A stretch of 64,000 nt of DNA from JAUWGC01 sp963753055 (GCA_963753055.1 CAVWAP010000009.1:434001-498000), one strand, 5' to 3'. Numbered from the stretch's first letter, positions 51,975 to 60,824 are shown. Numbers and translations: made by a program. The notes: generated by a model not told the origin, from the letters alone.

Positions 51975-52361
51975 ATGAGCTATAAGCATTTAAAAATCTG
52001 GAAACTTGCCAGGGAAATTTCAATTGATATTCATATACTAAGTCATAGTCTGCCTCGGTATGAATTATATGAAACTGGATCGCAAATCCGACGGTCTTCA
52101 AAATCAGTATGCGCAAATATTGTTGAAGGCTATGGGCGCCGAGTATATAAAAATGAGTTTTTTAAATTCATTGTATATGCTTTATCCTCTAATGACGAAA
52201 CAATTGACCATTTAGAAACTCTTTACGAGACAGGGTCCATTAAAGACAAAGATAATTATCAGCAAATTCACAATAAGCTCATTATCCTGGGGAAACAGCT
52301 GAATGGATTTCTACAAGCGATTGAAAGGCAGCATAATACATGGAAAGATTCTGGATGCTAG
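51975..52361 (+). CDS. Four-helix-bundle protein of the S23/IVP (23S rRNA intervening-sequence) family
   Basis: 128 residues from ATG 51975, preceded by AAAGGAG at 51964-51970; upstream in-frame codons come only from the repeat array and are rejected. Motifs are [58 protein letters not shown] and helix-forming C-terminal turns. The family forms pentameric four-helix bundles, is related to Avd of diversity-generating retroelements, and was named for genes inside 23S rRNA intervening sequences, although most Bacteroidota copies are free-standing. Function is unknown, probably nucleic-acid binding. The last codons (DSGC and TAG) come from the right heptamer array. Confidence 0.9.
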   Translation: MSYKHLKIWKLAREISIDIHILSHSLPRYELYETGSQIRRSSKSVCANIVEGYGRRVYKNEFFKFIVYALSSNDETIDHLETLYETGSIKDKDNYQQIHNKLIILGKQLNGFLQAIERQHNTWKDSGC

Positions 52362-52482
52362 ATACTGGATGCTAGATACTGGATACTAGATTCTGGATGC
52401 TAGATTCTTGATCATTGGGGATTTGAGATTTTATCCAGGATCCAGAATCTAGTATCCAGTATCTAGTATCAAGTATCTTAGT
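52349..52482. repeat. Right heptamer array and inverted end of the S23 element
   Basis: GATTCTG/GATGCTA/GATACTG units continue from inside the S23 gene to about 52409, then a spacer with GGATTTGAGATTTTATCC, then inverted units (CAGGATC, CAGAATC, TAGTATC, CAGTATC). The ends can pair into a long hairpin that separates the convergent S23 and M1 peptidase genes. Related to 50121-50238. Confidence 0.9.
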
Positions 52483-54444
52483 TTACATCTTCACAAACTT
52501 CCTACTTACCAAATACTCCCCATTCTGCACACGAATCAGGTAAGCTCCCTGTCGTAAGGCACTCAACTCCAAGGTGATCTCTTTTCCATTTTGCTCCTGG
52601 CGAAGGACCTCACGACCAGTTAGATCGGAGACGATTATCTGGTAGTTTCCACCATCTTCATTGGGCAGGAAAATCTTCACCTGGTCTCTAACAGGGTTAG
52701 GTCCAAAGGTAAAATAGGCAGGACTCTCGGTTTCTTCAATACCGAAAGTAATGTCAATGAGTTCATAAAGGTTCCAGTTTTCAGGATCCACATCAATGCT
52801 GCTGATGGTCTTGTCTATGGGTATGCCAAAATAATTGTAATTGTCTGTCTGATAAAGTAATATGGTCGTATCCGAGCCATCGTCAAAGTTCAGGCGGTAT
52901 GGCATGTGCATCTTAAATAAAGTGGTGATGTTGGTTGATGTCGTTTGTGTTACATTCATGTTCAGGTTTCCATCAGCCTGGTTCCAGACAATTGAATATT
53001 TCGGAAAACCTTCTCCAAAATACCATTGCTCAAAGAAATCGTCAAAATCCTGTCCGCTCACATCTTCAAGCACTTCCTGGAAGTCGACACCCGTTGCAAC
53101 ACTGTCTCCAAACTGTTGCTGGAAGGTCTGCAAAACATCATAAAAAACATCGTCATCCTGCAGCTCAAAACGGATCATGTGTACTATTGAAGCACCTTTT
53201 CGATATGATAACCTGCCGTGAAATATCCTGCCAATGGTAGTAGCCTGATCCGGGGGGATATAAACACTGCCATCAGGTGCTGTCATGACGTAATCGTGTG
53301 TCCCTTCCAGCCAATCCTGTGCATCCTGGTACCCCAGGATGTACTCACTGGTCAGGTAATCAGAGTAGGTGGCAAACCCTTCGTTGATCCAGATATCACT
53401 CCATGTAGCACAGGTAACATTATCCCCAAACCACATATGTCCCAGCTCATGGGCCACCAGTCCAAAGCCAAAATTGCCAATAGTCGTCATGGTCTGATGC
53501 TCCATGCCACCAGGCAATTCGGTCAGGCAATGCCCATATTTTTCTTCCCAGAAAGGATAAAGGCCATAGAGGTCTGACATCAACTCGACCATCTCTGCGG
53601 TATGATCAATGTCTGTTTTGTAATCATTCAGTGATCCCTGGTAGATATAATTCTGTATTAGCACTGAATCTCCTCCCATCTCACCGGGTTTTGCGTATAT
53701 ATTATACTCTTCATATTCAGCAACTGCCACAGAAATAAGGTAATAAGCAATGGGGTATTTTGATTTCCATTGAAACATTAATTTGTTATTATGCAGCGGG
53801 GTAACAGCAGTCAGCACTCCCTGTGATCCTGCAAGGTTGTTCTCATCAGTGATGATAAATACCCATGATGAGTCAGCTTTATCCTGCAAATCCTGCTTTA
53901 CAGGCCACCATTCCTTGGCTATCCATGGCTCTGAAAGAGACCAAGTGACATTTTTATCGTATGTACTGTTATAGGCATTTGACATACCGGAGAAAAAACC
54001 GCTTGACGGCGGAGTGCCCCTGTAATAAACAATAGCAGAAACATTTTCACCCTTGCTCAGTTCCTCTCCCGGGATCAGGAACAGATCATCGCCAATATGG
54101 CTGATGCTTACTGTCTCCCCGTTTATCCTGGCTGAGTCAACTGTCATATCACTGTATAACTCCAGCGCAAAGGTATCCATGGCAGTAGCAGTAACGACAG
54201 CATCTATCCTTGCCACTCCTTCTACATCAACAGTATAATTTTCGACATGAATTGTGAGAAAATAGAACTTAACATCATAATCGTTGATTAAGGAGGATTG
54301 AAGGTGAGGTTGAAAAACATAACCTTGTTGGTTATATGCCTTGGCATGGTGACAAACCATACCATCTTCTTCAATGTGGGTGTATTGTGAAAACGCAATA
54401 ATTGAAGTAAGTAGTAGTGTAACAACTGTAAGAACTTTTTTCAT
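52483..54444 (-). CDS. M1-family metallopeptidase with T9SS sorting domain
   Basis: 653 residues with a signal peptide (to about IIAFS). M1 hallmarks are ELPGGMEHQTMTTIG (variant of the GxMEN exopeptidase loop, with H-Q in place of N), VAHELGHMWFGDNVTCATWS (HExxH, around residue 330) and the third zinc ligand in DIWINEGFATYSDYL. The C-terminal part has YFTFGPNPVRDQVKIFLP and GAYLIRVQNGEYLVSRKFVKM, a T9SS type A sorting domain. It is a secreted or surface aminopeptidase-like enzyme. Its stop codon lies directly next to the repeat element end. Confidence 0.92.
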   Translation of the reverse strand: MKKVLTVVTLLLTSIIAFSQYTHIEEDGMVCHHAKAYNQQGYVFQPHLQSSLINDYDVKFYFLTIHVENYTVDVEGVARIDAVVTATAMDTFALELYSDMTVDSARINGETVSISHIGDDLFLIPGEELSKGENVSAIVYYRGTPPSSGFFSGMSNAYNSTYDKNVTWSLSEPWIAKEWWPVKQDLQDKADSSWVFIITDENNLAGSQGVLTAVTPLHNNKLMFQWKSKYPIAYYLISVAVAEYEEYNIYAKPGEMGGDSVLIQNYIYQGSLNDYKTDIDHTAEMVELMSDLYGLYPFWEEKYGHCLTELPGGMEHQTMTTIGNFGFGLVAHELGHMWFGDNVTCATWSDIWINEGFATYSDYLTSEYILGYQDAQDWLEGTHDYVMTAPDGSVYIPPDQATTIGRIFHGRLSYRKGASIVHMIRFELQDDDVFYDVLQTFQQQFGDSVATGVDFQEVLEDVSGQDFDDFFEQWYFGEGFPKYSIVWNQADGNLNMNVTQTTSTNITTLFKMHMPYRLNFDDGSDTTILLYQTDNYNYFGIPIDKTISSIDVDPENWNLYELIDITFGIEETESPAYFTFGPNPVRDQVKIFLPNEDGGNYQIIVSDLTGREVLRQEQNGKEITLELSALRQGAYLIRVQNGEYLVSRKFVKM

Positions 54445-54527
54445 TTTTCAGTGTTTTAATTGTATGATCAACTACTTGCGTGTTTATTTTGTATTTTACC
54501 GGAAATAAACTATAGTAAAATTCGTTT

Positions 54528-54546
54528 TTAATTCCTAGGGAATTAA
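54528..54546. promoter_or_regulatory. Perfect inverted repeat TTAATTCC-TAG-GGAATTAA
   Basis: Two perfect 8-bp arms around a 3-bp centre lie in the 130-bp divergent spacer, 28 bases before the DUF4175 gene. The size and symmetry suit a dimeric repressor site; no regulator can be named. Confidence 0.45.
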
Positions 54547-54574
54547 CGCTTTAGGATAAGCATTTGTTCTGTAT

Positions 54575-57500
54575 ATGGGTGAAAATTTCGATATACTTCT
54601 TAGTAAACTGGAACGATTTACCAGGAAATATTACCTGAACCAATTGTTAAAAGGTGGGTTATATTTTGTTGGTATTTTTGTGCTTTTCTACTTGTTTATC
54701 AACATTCTGGAGTATTTTTCCTACTTTAATTCCCAGACAAGGACTATTGTTTTCTACGTTTATCTGGGAATAAACATCATCATTTTCTGGCGACTTATCC
54801 TATTCCCTTTACAAAAATTATTAAGTTTCGGAAAGCGTATTTCCAGAGAACAAGCCGCCCTGATCATTGGCAGGCATTTCCCGGATATTAATGACAAGCT
54901 ACTGAATACCTTACAGCTGAAGGATGCCCTGGATGACCATGCAAGTCTTGCTCTCATCGAAGCTAGTATTGATCAGAGGACCAGGGAACTGAACCCTATT
55001 CCTTTTGTTAAGGCTATTGACCTGAAAAAGAACAGGAGATATTTGAAATACGCCGCCCCTCCCCTGCTAATCCTGCTAATGATCCTGTTGATCTCACCTA
55101 AATTGGTCACTGAACCATCTTACAGGATCGTACACCATAACCAGCATTTTGAGAAAGCCAGACCTTACGAAATTATTATAGAATCAAAATCTCTCGAAGC
55201 CATACAACAGGAGGATTTTTTGCTTGATGTCATGATTGTCGGTGAAGAAGCTCCTTCACAACTATTCATTGAATATAATAACTCAAAGTTTCGCTTAAGC
55301 AGGGAAAATAGCGTTAAGTTCCACTATAAGTTCATGAATGTTCAGCAGGACATTGATTTCAGGATCATTACAGATGAATTTGCTACCAAATCTTACAGGC
55401 TGCGCGTACTGCCCAGGCCCATCATCCTGAACTTTGACACACATCTGGATTATCCTGCCTACACCGGGAAAAAAGACGAAACCCTTGATAATACAGGCGA
55501 CCTCATCATCCCCGAAGGGACAGAGGTGCAGTGGAAATTCTATACAAGAGATGCCAAAGGAATTAATATTAATTTTCGGAATAATTCCAATTTATTAGAC
55601 CTTTCTGGTTCAAATACAGCAACTTATGCGTCAAGGTTTAAGGAGTCGGTGGCTTATGCCATCTCCGTATTCAATGAATTCCTGAAAAATTCTGACAGCC
55701 TGGTTTATTCTCTAACAGTGATCCCGGACCTTTATCCTACCATATTTGTAGAGGAATACTATGATTCTTCGTTTCAGAAACATGTTTATTTTAAGGGGTT
55801 GATTAAGGACGATTATGGTTTTAAAGCGCTTACATTCAACTATGAATACTTAAACAATTTTGATTCCATCAGGATTGAAGAACAGTTGAACCAGGAAAAG
55901 CTGCCCATCAGCCTGGCCACCAACCAACAACAGTTCTTTCATCATATCGACCTTGACAGGTTGAATATACGGCCTGGTGATGAGATTACTTATTATTTTG
56001 AGATCTGGGACAATGACGGAGTCAATGGCAGCAAAATGACAAGGTCTCAAAAGATGTTATTCCGTGCACCAACGCTTAAAGAGATTGAGAAAGAAACTGA
56101 TGCCTCTAATGAGGCCATCAAGGATGACCTGGAGAAAAGCATCAATGATACTAAATTGCTGCAAAAGCAGATAGAAAAGATGCACCAGAAAATGATCAAT
56201 AAGGAAACCCTGAACTGGGAGGACAGGCAGCAATTACAGGATCTGATCAATCAGCAGTTACAATTACAGGATAAAATTGATCAGTTTAAGCAGGAAAACC
56301 TTCAGAAGTCGGCAAAGGAGCAGCAATACAAGGAGGTAAACAAAGAAATCCTGGAGAAGCAAAAACAGCTTGAGGAGCTTTTTGAACAAATTATGGATGA
56401 TGAGATGAAAAAACTTATCGATGAAATCCAGGAAATGCTTGAAGACATTGATAAAGACAAGGTCAATGAAATGCTGGAGAAAATGGATATGCAAACCGAG
56501 GAGATCAGCAAAGAACTGGATCGCAGTCTTGAACTGTTCAAACAGTTGGAATTTGATAAAAAATTAACCGAAACTATTGAAAAGATCAGCCAGCTGGCTG
56601 AAAAGCAGGAGAAGCTTGCCGAAGAGACAGAAGACAGGAAGCAGGATATTGAAGAGCTGCAGAAGGAACAGGAAGGTATCAATGAAGAATTTGAGGATAT
56701 CCGTGAGGACCTGGATGACCTTGACGAGAAGAATAAAGAACTGGAAGAACCCAATCCTTTGATTGATACAGAAAATTCAGAAAATGCCATCCAGGAAGAG
56801 CTGGATAACAGTAAGAATGCACTGGATAACAAGCAACGCAAAAAGGCGAATGAATCGCAGAAAAATGCCGGACAACAAATGAAGGAATTGTCTGAGTTAC
56901 TGTTCGATATGCAGCAAACCATGAACCAGGAATCGCTTCAGGAGGATGCACGTGTATTGCGTGAGATCCTTGAAAACCTGATTCAGCTTTCATTCGACCA
57001 GGAAGACCTTATGCAGGAAGTAGGAAATACTTATCCCAGTGATCCCAGGTTCCCCGAGCTGGTCCAGGAGCAAAAGCGCATTAAGGATGACATGGTCATT
57101 GTTCAGGATTCGCTGTATGCGCTGAGTAAGCGCCAGGAAAGCATTCAACCCTTTGTAAACAAGGAGATTGAGTCTATCAACAGGGATATTAATAAAGCCA
57201 TGGAATTGTTGGATGACCCGGGCAAAAGAGCTGTCGCAGCCGGTAAACAGCAATACGTAATGACCTCCATGAATAACCTGGCCCTGTTGTTGTCTGAAGC
57301 CTTGAAACAAATGCAGCAAAACCTGAACATGGATAGCAATTCCAGTTGTTCTGGTTCCAGCAATCCCAAGCCGGGCAAGGGAAAGCCTGGAAAGTCAAAC
57401 ATGAGTGATCTCCAAAAGCAACTTAACAAGCAGTTGGAGGAAATGAAAAAAGGCATGCAGAAAGGTGAAAAACCCGGCAACAAAACAGGCCAGGGTGGCA

Positions 57501-57925
57501 TGAGTGAGGAGCTGGCCCGTATGGCTGCTCAACAGGAAGCTATTCGCAGGCAGCTTGAAGGTTATCTTGAGCAACTTAAAGAAGATGGTGTAGCTGGTGA
57601 TGCAGGCATCAATAAGCTGATGGAAGAAATGGAAAAAACTGAGACGGATCTGGTTAACAAAAGGATCTCAAATGAGACCCTCAGAAGGCAGCAGGATATC
57701 CTTACAAGGCTTTTAAAACATGAAAAAGCAGCGCGTGAAAGAGAGAAGGAAGAACGTAGGGAAAGTACTGAGGCAAAAAATCAAAATTTTAGTAACCCTG
57801 AGGATTTTTTCGAGTATAAAAGATTAAGATCGAATGAGGCGGAACTGTTAAAAACGATACCTCCTCAATTAAAATCTTTTTATAAAAACAAAGTGACCCA
57901 ATATTTTTATAATTTTATGGATTAA
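54575..57925 (+). CDS. DUF4175-family large membrane-anchored coiled-coil protein
   Basis: 1116 residues. Two membrane helices near the start (about 27-50 and 60-85) and a third at about 160-178 (LLILLMILLIS) precede a periplasmic-type beta region (about 180-490) and a very long acidic/Lys-rich coiled coil (about 500-830, LQKQIEKMHQKMINKETLNW, EELQKEQEGINEEFEDI). A Gly/Lys-rich linker (KPGKGKPGK, GEKPGNKTGQGG) and further helices (RQLEGYLEQLKEDG) finish it. This domain order is characteristic of the Bacteroidota DUF4175 family, which has no assigned function. It heads a plus-strand run with the RsbW-like ATPase, YbeY and MnmG. Confidence 0.85.
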   Translation: MGENFDILLSKLERFTRKYYLNQLLKGGLYFVGIFVLFYLFINILEYFSYFNSQTRTIVFYVYLGINIIIFWRLILFPLQKLLSFGKRISREQAALIIGRHFPDINDKLLNTLQLKDALDDHASLALIEASIDQRTRELNPIPFVKAIDLKKNRRYLKYAAPPLLILLMILLISPKLVTEPSYRIVHHNQHFEKARPYEIIIESKSLEAIQQEDFLLDVMIVGEEAPSQLFIEYNNSKFRLSRENSVKFHYKFMNVQQDIDFRIITDEFATKSYRLRVLPRPIILNFDTHLDYPAYTGKKDETLDNTGDLIIPEGTEVQWKFYTRDAKGININFRNNSNLLDLSGSNTATYASRFKESVAYAISVFNEFLKNSDSLVYSLTVIPDLYPTIFVEEYYDSSFQKHVYFKGLIKDDYGFKALTFNYEYLNNFDSIRIEEQLNQEKLPISLATNQQQFFHHIDLDRLNIRPGDEITYYFEIWDNDGVNGSKMTRSQKMLFRAPTLKEIEKETDASNEAIKDDLEKSINDTKLLQKQIEKMHQKMINKETLNWEDRQQLQDLINQQLQLQDKIDQFKQENLQKSAKEQQYKEVNKEILEKQKQLEELFEQIMDDEMKKLIDEIQEMLEDIDKDKVNEMLEKMDMQTEEISKELDRSLELFKQLEFDKKLTETIEKISQLAEKQEKLAEETEDRKQDIEELQKEQEGINEEFEDIREDLDDLDEKNKELEEPNPLIDTENSENAIQEELDNSKNALDNKQRKKANESQKNAGQQMKELSELLFDMQQTMNQESLQEDARVLREILENLIQLSFDQEDLMQEVGNTYPSDPRFPELVQEQKRIKDDMVIVQDSLYALSKRQESIQPFVNKEIESINRDINKAMELLDDPGKRAVAAGKQQYVMTSMNNLALLLSEALKQMQQNLNMDSNSSCSGSSNPKPGKGKPGKSNMSDLQKQLNKQLEEMKKGMQKGEKPGNKTGQGGMSEELARMAAQQEAIRRQLEGYLEQLKEDGVAGDAGINKLMEEMEKTETDLVNKRISNETLRRQQDILTRLLKHEKAAREREKEERRESTEAKNQNFSNPEDFFEYKRLRSNEAELLKTIPPQLKSFYKNKVTQYFYNFMD

Positions 57926-57941
57926 GTTTTCTATACTTTAG

Positions 57942-58418
57942 ATGGAAAAATTAACATTAACCTCAAATCTTACAAACATTACGATCGTTGAAAGGTTCGT
58001 TGAGGAAATTTGTGAGCATTACAATCTCAACAATACCTATTTTGGCAATATTCTACTTACCCTCACAGAAGCCTTCAAAAACGCCGTAATTCACGGTAAT
58101 CAGAATGATTCCAACAAAAAGGTTACCATTCTCTTTGACGCAGGTCAAAAGGGTTTGTCTTTTGTTATTTCTGATGAAGGAGAAGGTTTTGACTACGACA
58201 GCACTCCAAGTCCTATTGATGTTGAAGATGATGCTGAAGCTGAAAAGGGACGCGGATTATTTCTGATCAGGTCACTTACTGATGACGTGAAGTTTACCGA
58301 TAACGGTCGTACTGTTGAAATGGTTTTCGAAATCGAAGGGATTGGCCAAAAAACCATGAAAAACAGGCTGAAACATTTCAATCAATACTTTAAGCAGGTT
58401 AAGCAGAAAGTAAAATAG
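57942..58418 (+). CDS. RsbW/anti-sigma-type HATPase protein
   Basis: 158 residues, a lone GHKL ATPase domain. The N box is TEAFKNAVIHGNQND, the G1 box is SDEGEGFDYD and the G2 box is GRGLFLIRSLTDDV. Such proteins act as anti-sigma factors or serine kinases in partner-switching pathways with STAS anti-anti-sigma proteins. No STAS partner is in the window. It starts 17 bases after the DUF4175 gene and is close to ybeY, so it is probably in the same operon. Confidence 0.88.
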   Translation: MEKLTLTSNLTNITIVERFVEEICEHYNLNNTYFGNILLTLTEAFKNAVIHGNQNDSNKKVTILFDAGQKGLSFVISDEGEGFDYDSTPSPIDVEDDAEAEKGRGLFLIRSLTDDVKFTDNGRTVEMVFEIEGIGQKTMKNRLKHFNQYFKQVKQKVK

Positions 58419-58446
58419 AAGTATTTCAGTATTGTTTTTATTATTC

Positions 58447-58881
58447 ATGGAGGAGATAAAACCAGTCATACATTTCTTTTCCGAAAATATTCCTTTTACA
58501 CTTAAGGGGAAAAGGACGATTCGTGCATGGATATTATCCTGTATTGAACTTGAAGGTAAGCAGGCCGGGTTCATCAATTTTATTTTTTGTGATGATGACT
58601 ACCTTTTGCCTATAAACCAATCATACCTGCACCACGACACCCTTACAGATACCATTACTTTTGATTATTCCGACCAGGATGATAAAATTCAGGGAGATAT
58701 TTTTATCAGTATTGAAAGAGCCAGGGAAAATGCCAGGATCTTTAAAGTCGGCTCGACAGATGAAATCCATCGACTTATCATTCATGGCATCCTCCATCTC
58801 AGTGGATATGATGATACGGATCCTGCTGGCAAGACCCTCATGTCCGAAAAAGAAGATTATTACCTATCTTTGCTGCCCTGA
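58447..58881 (+). CDS. ybeY: Endoribonuclease YbeY (rRNA maturation factor)
   Basis: 144 residues from ATG 58447, which gives the usual family start; a TTG 15 bases earlier would add five residues. The signature LIIHGILHLSGYDDTDP contains the metal-binding His residues of the HGxLHLxGYDH motif (final His replaced by Asp, as often in Bacteroidota), and FDYSDQDDKIQGDIFIS is the conserved core strand. YbeY processes the 16S rRNA 3' end and takes part in ribosome quality control. It precedes mnmG with a parS-like site in the 42-base gap. Confidence 0.92.
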   Translation: MEEIKPVIHFFSENIPFTLKGKRTIRAWILSCIELEGKQAGFINFIFCDDDYLLPINQSYLHHDTLTDTITFDYSDQDDKIQGDIFISIERARENARIFKVGSTDEIHRLIIHGILHLSGYDDTDPAGKTLMSEKEDYYLSLLP

Positions 58882-58900
58882 TAACAGGGAATTCAGTCAT

Positions 58901-58916
58901 TGTTCCACGTGAAACA
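58901..58916. other. parS-like ParB-binding site, exact consensus match
   Basis: TGTTCCACGTGAAACA matches the 16-bp chromosomal parS consensus TGTTNCACGTGAAACA at every defined position. It lies in the ybeY-mnmG gap, just upstream of the mnmG ATG. Confidence 0.85.
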
Positions 58917-58923
58917 TTCTCTT

Positions 58924-60795
58924 ATGTTCAAGCAATATGATGTCATCGTTGTGGGTGCCGGACATGCTGGCTGCGAAGCTGCTGCCGCTTCTGCTAACCT
59001 TGGCTCTCGTGTATTGCTTGTCACCATGAACATGATGAACATGGCCCAGATGTCATGCAACCCGGCTATGGGAGGTATAGCCAAAGGCCAAATTGTAAGG
59101 GAGATTGATGCATTGGGTGGTCTCTCCGGAATTGTTACTGATAAGACCATGATACAGTTCCGTATGTTGAACCGATCTAAAGGTCCTGCAATGTGGAGTC
59201 CCCGCGCCCAGAGTGACAGAATGCTATTTTCGGTAGAATGGAGGGACCAGCTGGAGGCTATTCCCAATCTTGATTTCTTCCAGGATATGGTTGTGTCCAT
59301 CATTACAGATGGCAAATCCATCCGCGGTGTCAAAACTGCCATGGGCCATGAAATTCTTTCCCAATCAGTTATCCTTACCAATGGTACTTTCCTTAATGGC
59401 ATCATTCATATTGGTGAAAAAAAGATTTCTGGTGGCCGGATAGGGGAGAAGCCTTCTTCTGGCTTAACGGAGGATCTTGTTAAGCTTGGTTTTGAGTCAG
59501 ACCGGATGAAAACAGGAACCCCTGTCAGGGTTGATGGCCGGACTATTGATTTTTCCGAATTAGAGGAACAGAAAGGAGATGATAATCCAGGTAAATTTTC
59601 TTATACAGATACGCCTCCTTTAACAAAACAGCGGAGTTGCTACCTGGCATTTACAAATCAAACCGTTCACGATACTTTAAGAACAGGTTTTGATAAGTCT
59701 CCAATGTTTATGGGCCGTATAGAAGGTATTGGACCAAGGTATTGTCCTTCCATTGAAGATAAAATTGATCGCTTCTCATCAAAAGACGCTCATCAACTCT
59801 TTGTTGAGCCGGAAGGATGGAACACTGTCGAATATTATATAAACGGCTTCTCATCTTCCCTTCCAGACTATGTACAATTCGAAGCATTAAGAAAAATTCC
59901 TGGTTTTGCGAATGCCAAAATCTTCAGGCCGGGCTATGCCATTGAATATGACTACTTTCCGCCTGTTCAACTCAGGTATACCCTTGAAACAAAATTGATT
60001 GAAAACCTCTATTTTGCCGGACAGATAAATGGAACAACGGGTTATGAAGAAGCTGCTGCCCAGGGAATCATGGCTGGCATCAATGCACACCTGAAATTAA
60101 GCGGCAAATCCGAGTTTATTCTTGGTCGTTCAGATGCTTATATTGGTGTTCTGATCGACGATCTCATCACAAAGGGTGTTGATGAGCCATATCGTATGTT
60201 TACTTCCAGGGCAGAATATCGAATTTTGCTCAGGCAGGATAATGCTGATTTCCGATTAACGCCCAAGGGATATGACCTTGGACTTGCTTCCCAGGATCGT
60301 TTTGACAGGATGCAACGTAAACTTGATCTTGTTGAACAAATCAGGGTGTTTTGTAAAAAATCAAGTACCACGCCACAGGAAATTAATCCGCACCTGGAAA
60401 GTTTAAATTCAAAGGCCATCAAACAGAAGGTTAAACTTGACTCTGTCCTGTTGCGCCCTGAAATTTCTATTCACAGCCTTATCAAAAACGTACCTTCTTT
60501 TCAAAATTTTGTAAGCAGTAATCCTGCTTTTAACGAGGAGGTTATCAATGAAGCTGAAATCCTGATTAAATACGAGGGCTATATTAATAAGGAACGTGAA
60601 ATGGCCGATAAACTATCCAGACTTGAAAATATAAAACTTAAGGATGATTTCAATTATCATCAACTGCAATCATTGTCGTGGGAGGCAAGGGAAAAACTTT
60701 CTTCTCTTAAACCACAGACTTTAGGACAGGCATCAAGAATTAGCGGTGTCTCACCATCAGATATTTCAGCATTGATTGTATATTTGGGCAGGTAA
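58924..60795 (+). CDS. mnmG: tRNA uridine-5-carboxymethylaminomethyl modification enzyme MnmG
   Basis: 623 residues from ATG 58924, the family's usual length; an earlier TTG at 58900 would read through the parS site and is rejected. The FAD-binding motif VVGAGHAGCEAAAASA is at the N-terminus, followed by MSCNPAMGGIAKGQIVREID and GTFLNGIIHIGEK, with C-terminal helical domain signatures ISGVSPSDISALIVYLG. With MnmE it installs the cmnm5 group on U34 of certain tRNAs. It is flanked on both sides by parS-like sites. mnmG (gidA) is close to the replication origin in many bacteria. Confidence 0.97.
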   Translation: MFKQYDVIVVGAGHAGCEAAAASANLGSRVLLVTMNMMNMAQMSCNPAMGGIAKGQIVREIDALGGLSGIVTDKTMIQFRMLNRSKGPAMWSPRAQSDRMLFSVEWRDQLEAIPNLDFFQDMVVSIITDGKSIRGVKTAMGHEILSQSVILTNGTFLNGIIHIGEKKISGGRIGEKPSSGLTEDLVKLGFESDRMKTGTPVRVDGRTIDFSELEEQKGDDNPGKFSYTDTPPLTKQRSCYLAFTNQTVHDTLRTGFDKSPMFMGRIEGIGPRYCPSIEDKIDRFSSKDAHQLFVEPEGWNTVEYYINGFSSSLPDYVQFEALRKIPGFANAKIFRPGYAIEYDYFPPVQLRYTLETKLIENLYFAGQINGTTGYEEAAAQGIMAGINAHLKLSGKSEFILGRSDAYIGVLIDDLITKGVDEPYRMFTSRAEYRILLRQDNADFRLTPKGYDLGLASQDRFDRMQRKLDLVEQIRVFCKKSSTTPQEINPHLESLNSKAIKQKVKLDSVLLRPEISIHSLIKNVPSFQNFVSSNPAFNEEVINEAEILIKYEGYINKEREMADKLSRLENIKLKDDFNYHQLQSLSWEAREKLSSLKPQTLGQASRISGVSPSDISALIVYLGR

Positions 60796-60801
60796 ACAAA
60801 T

Positions 60802-60817
60802 TGTTCCACGTGTAACA
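60802..60817. other. Second parS-like site (one mismatch)
   Basis: TGTTCCACGTGTAACA differs from the consensus at a single base (T for A at position 12) and fits the looser pattern TGTTNCACGTGNAACA. It lies 6 bases after the mnmG stop and 7 bases before the methyltransferase ATG. Confidence 0.7.
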
Positions 60818-60824
60818 TTGCCTC

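Larger units (their letters stand above)
51824..52482. mobile_element. Putative repeat-bounded element carrying an S23-type gene
   Basis: A single 128-codon gene is enclosed by heptamer arrays of the same family; the right end is an inverted array with a conserved spacer, and a gene-less copy of that right end lies 1.7 kb away at 50121. There is no transposase and no recognisable target duplication. Mobility is inferred from the gene's independence of the neighbours and the dispersed copy; mechanism unknown. Confidence 0.4.

Noticed and set aside
51824..52482. CRISPR array
   Set aside because: The repeats are contiguous 7-bp units without unique spacers of constant length, and no cas genes are present.
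50121..52482. Composite transposon moving gltX
   Set aside because: gltX is an essential gene expected on the chromosome, no transposase is present, and the copies are not in a simple transposon arrangement. Flanking by related elements is noted as an observation only.
56302..56922. Serine-rich antisense gene within the DUF4175 coding region
   Set aside because: The composition is the mirror of Glu/Lys-rich coiled-coil codons on the other strand; no start signal or family is seen.
58900..58923. mnmG start at TTG 58900
   Set aside because: The extension is the parS-like site; ATG 58924 gives the normal MnmG N-terminus.
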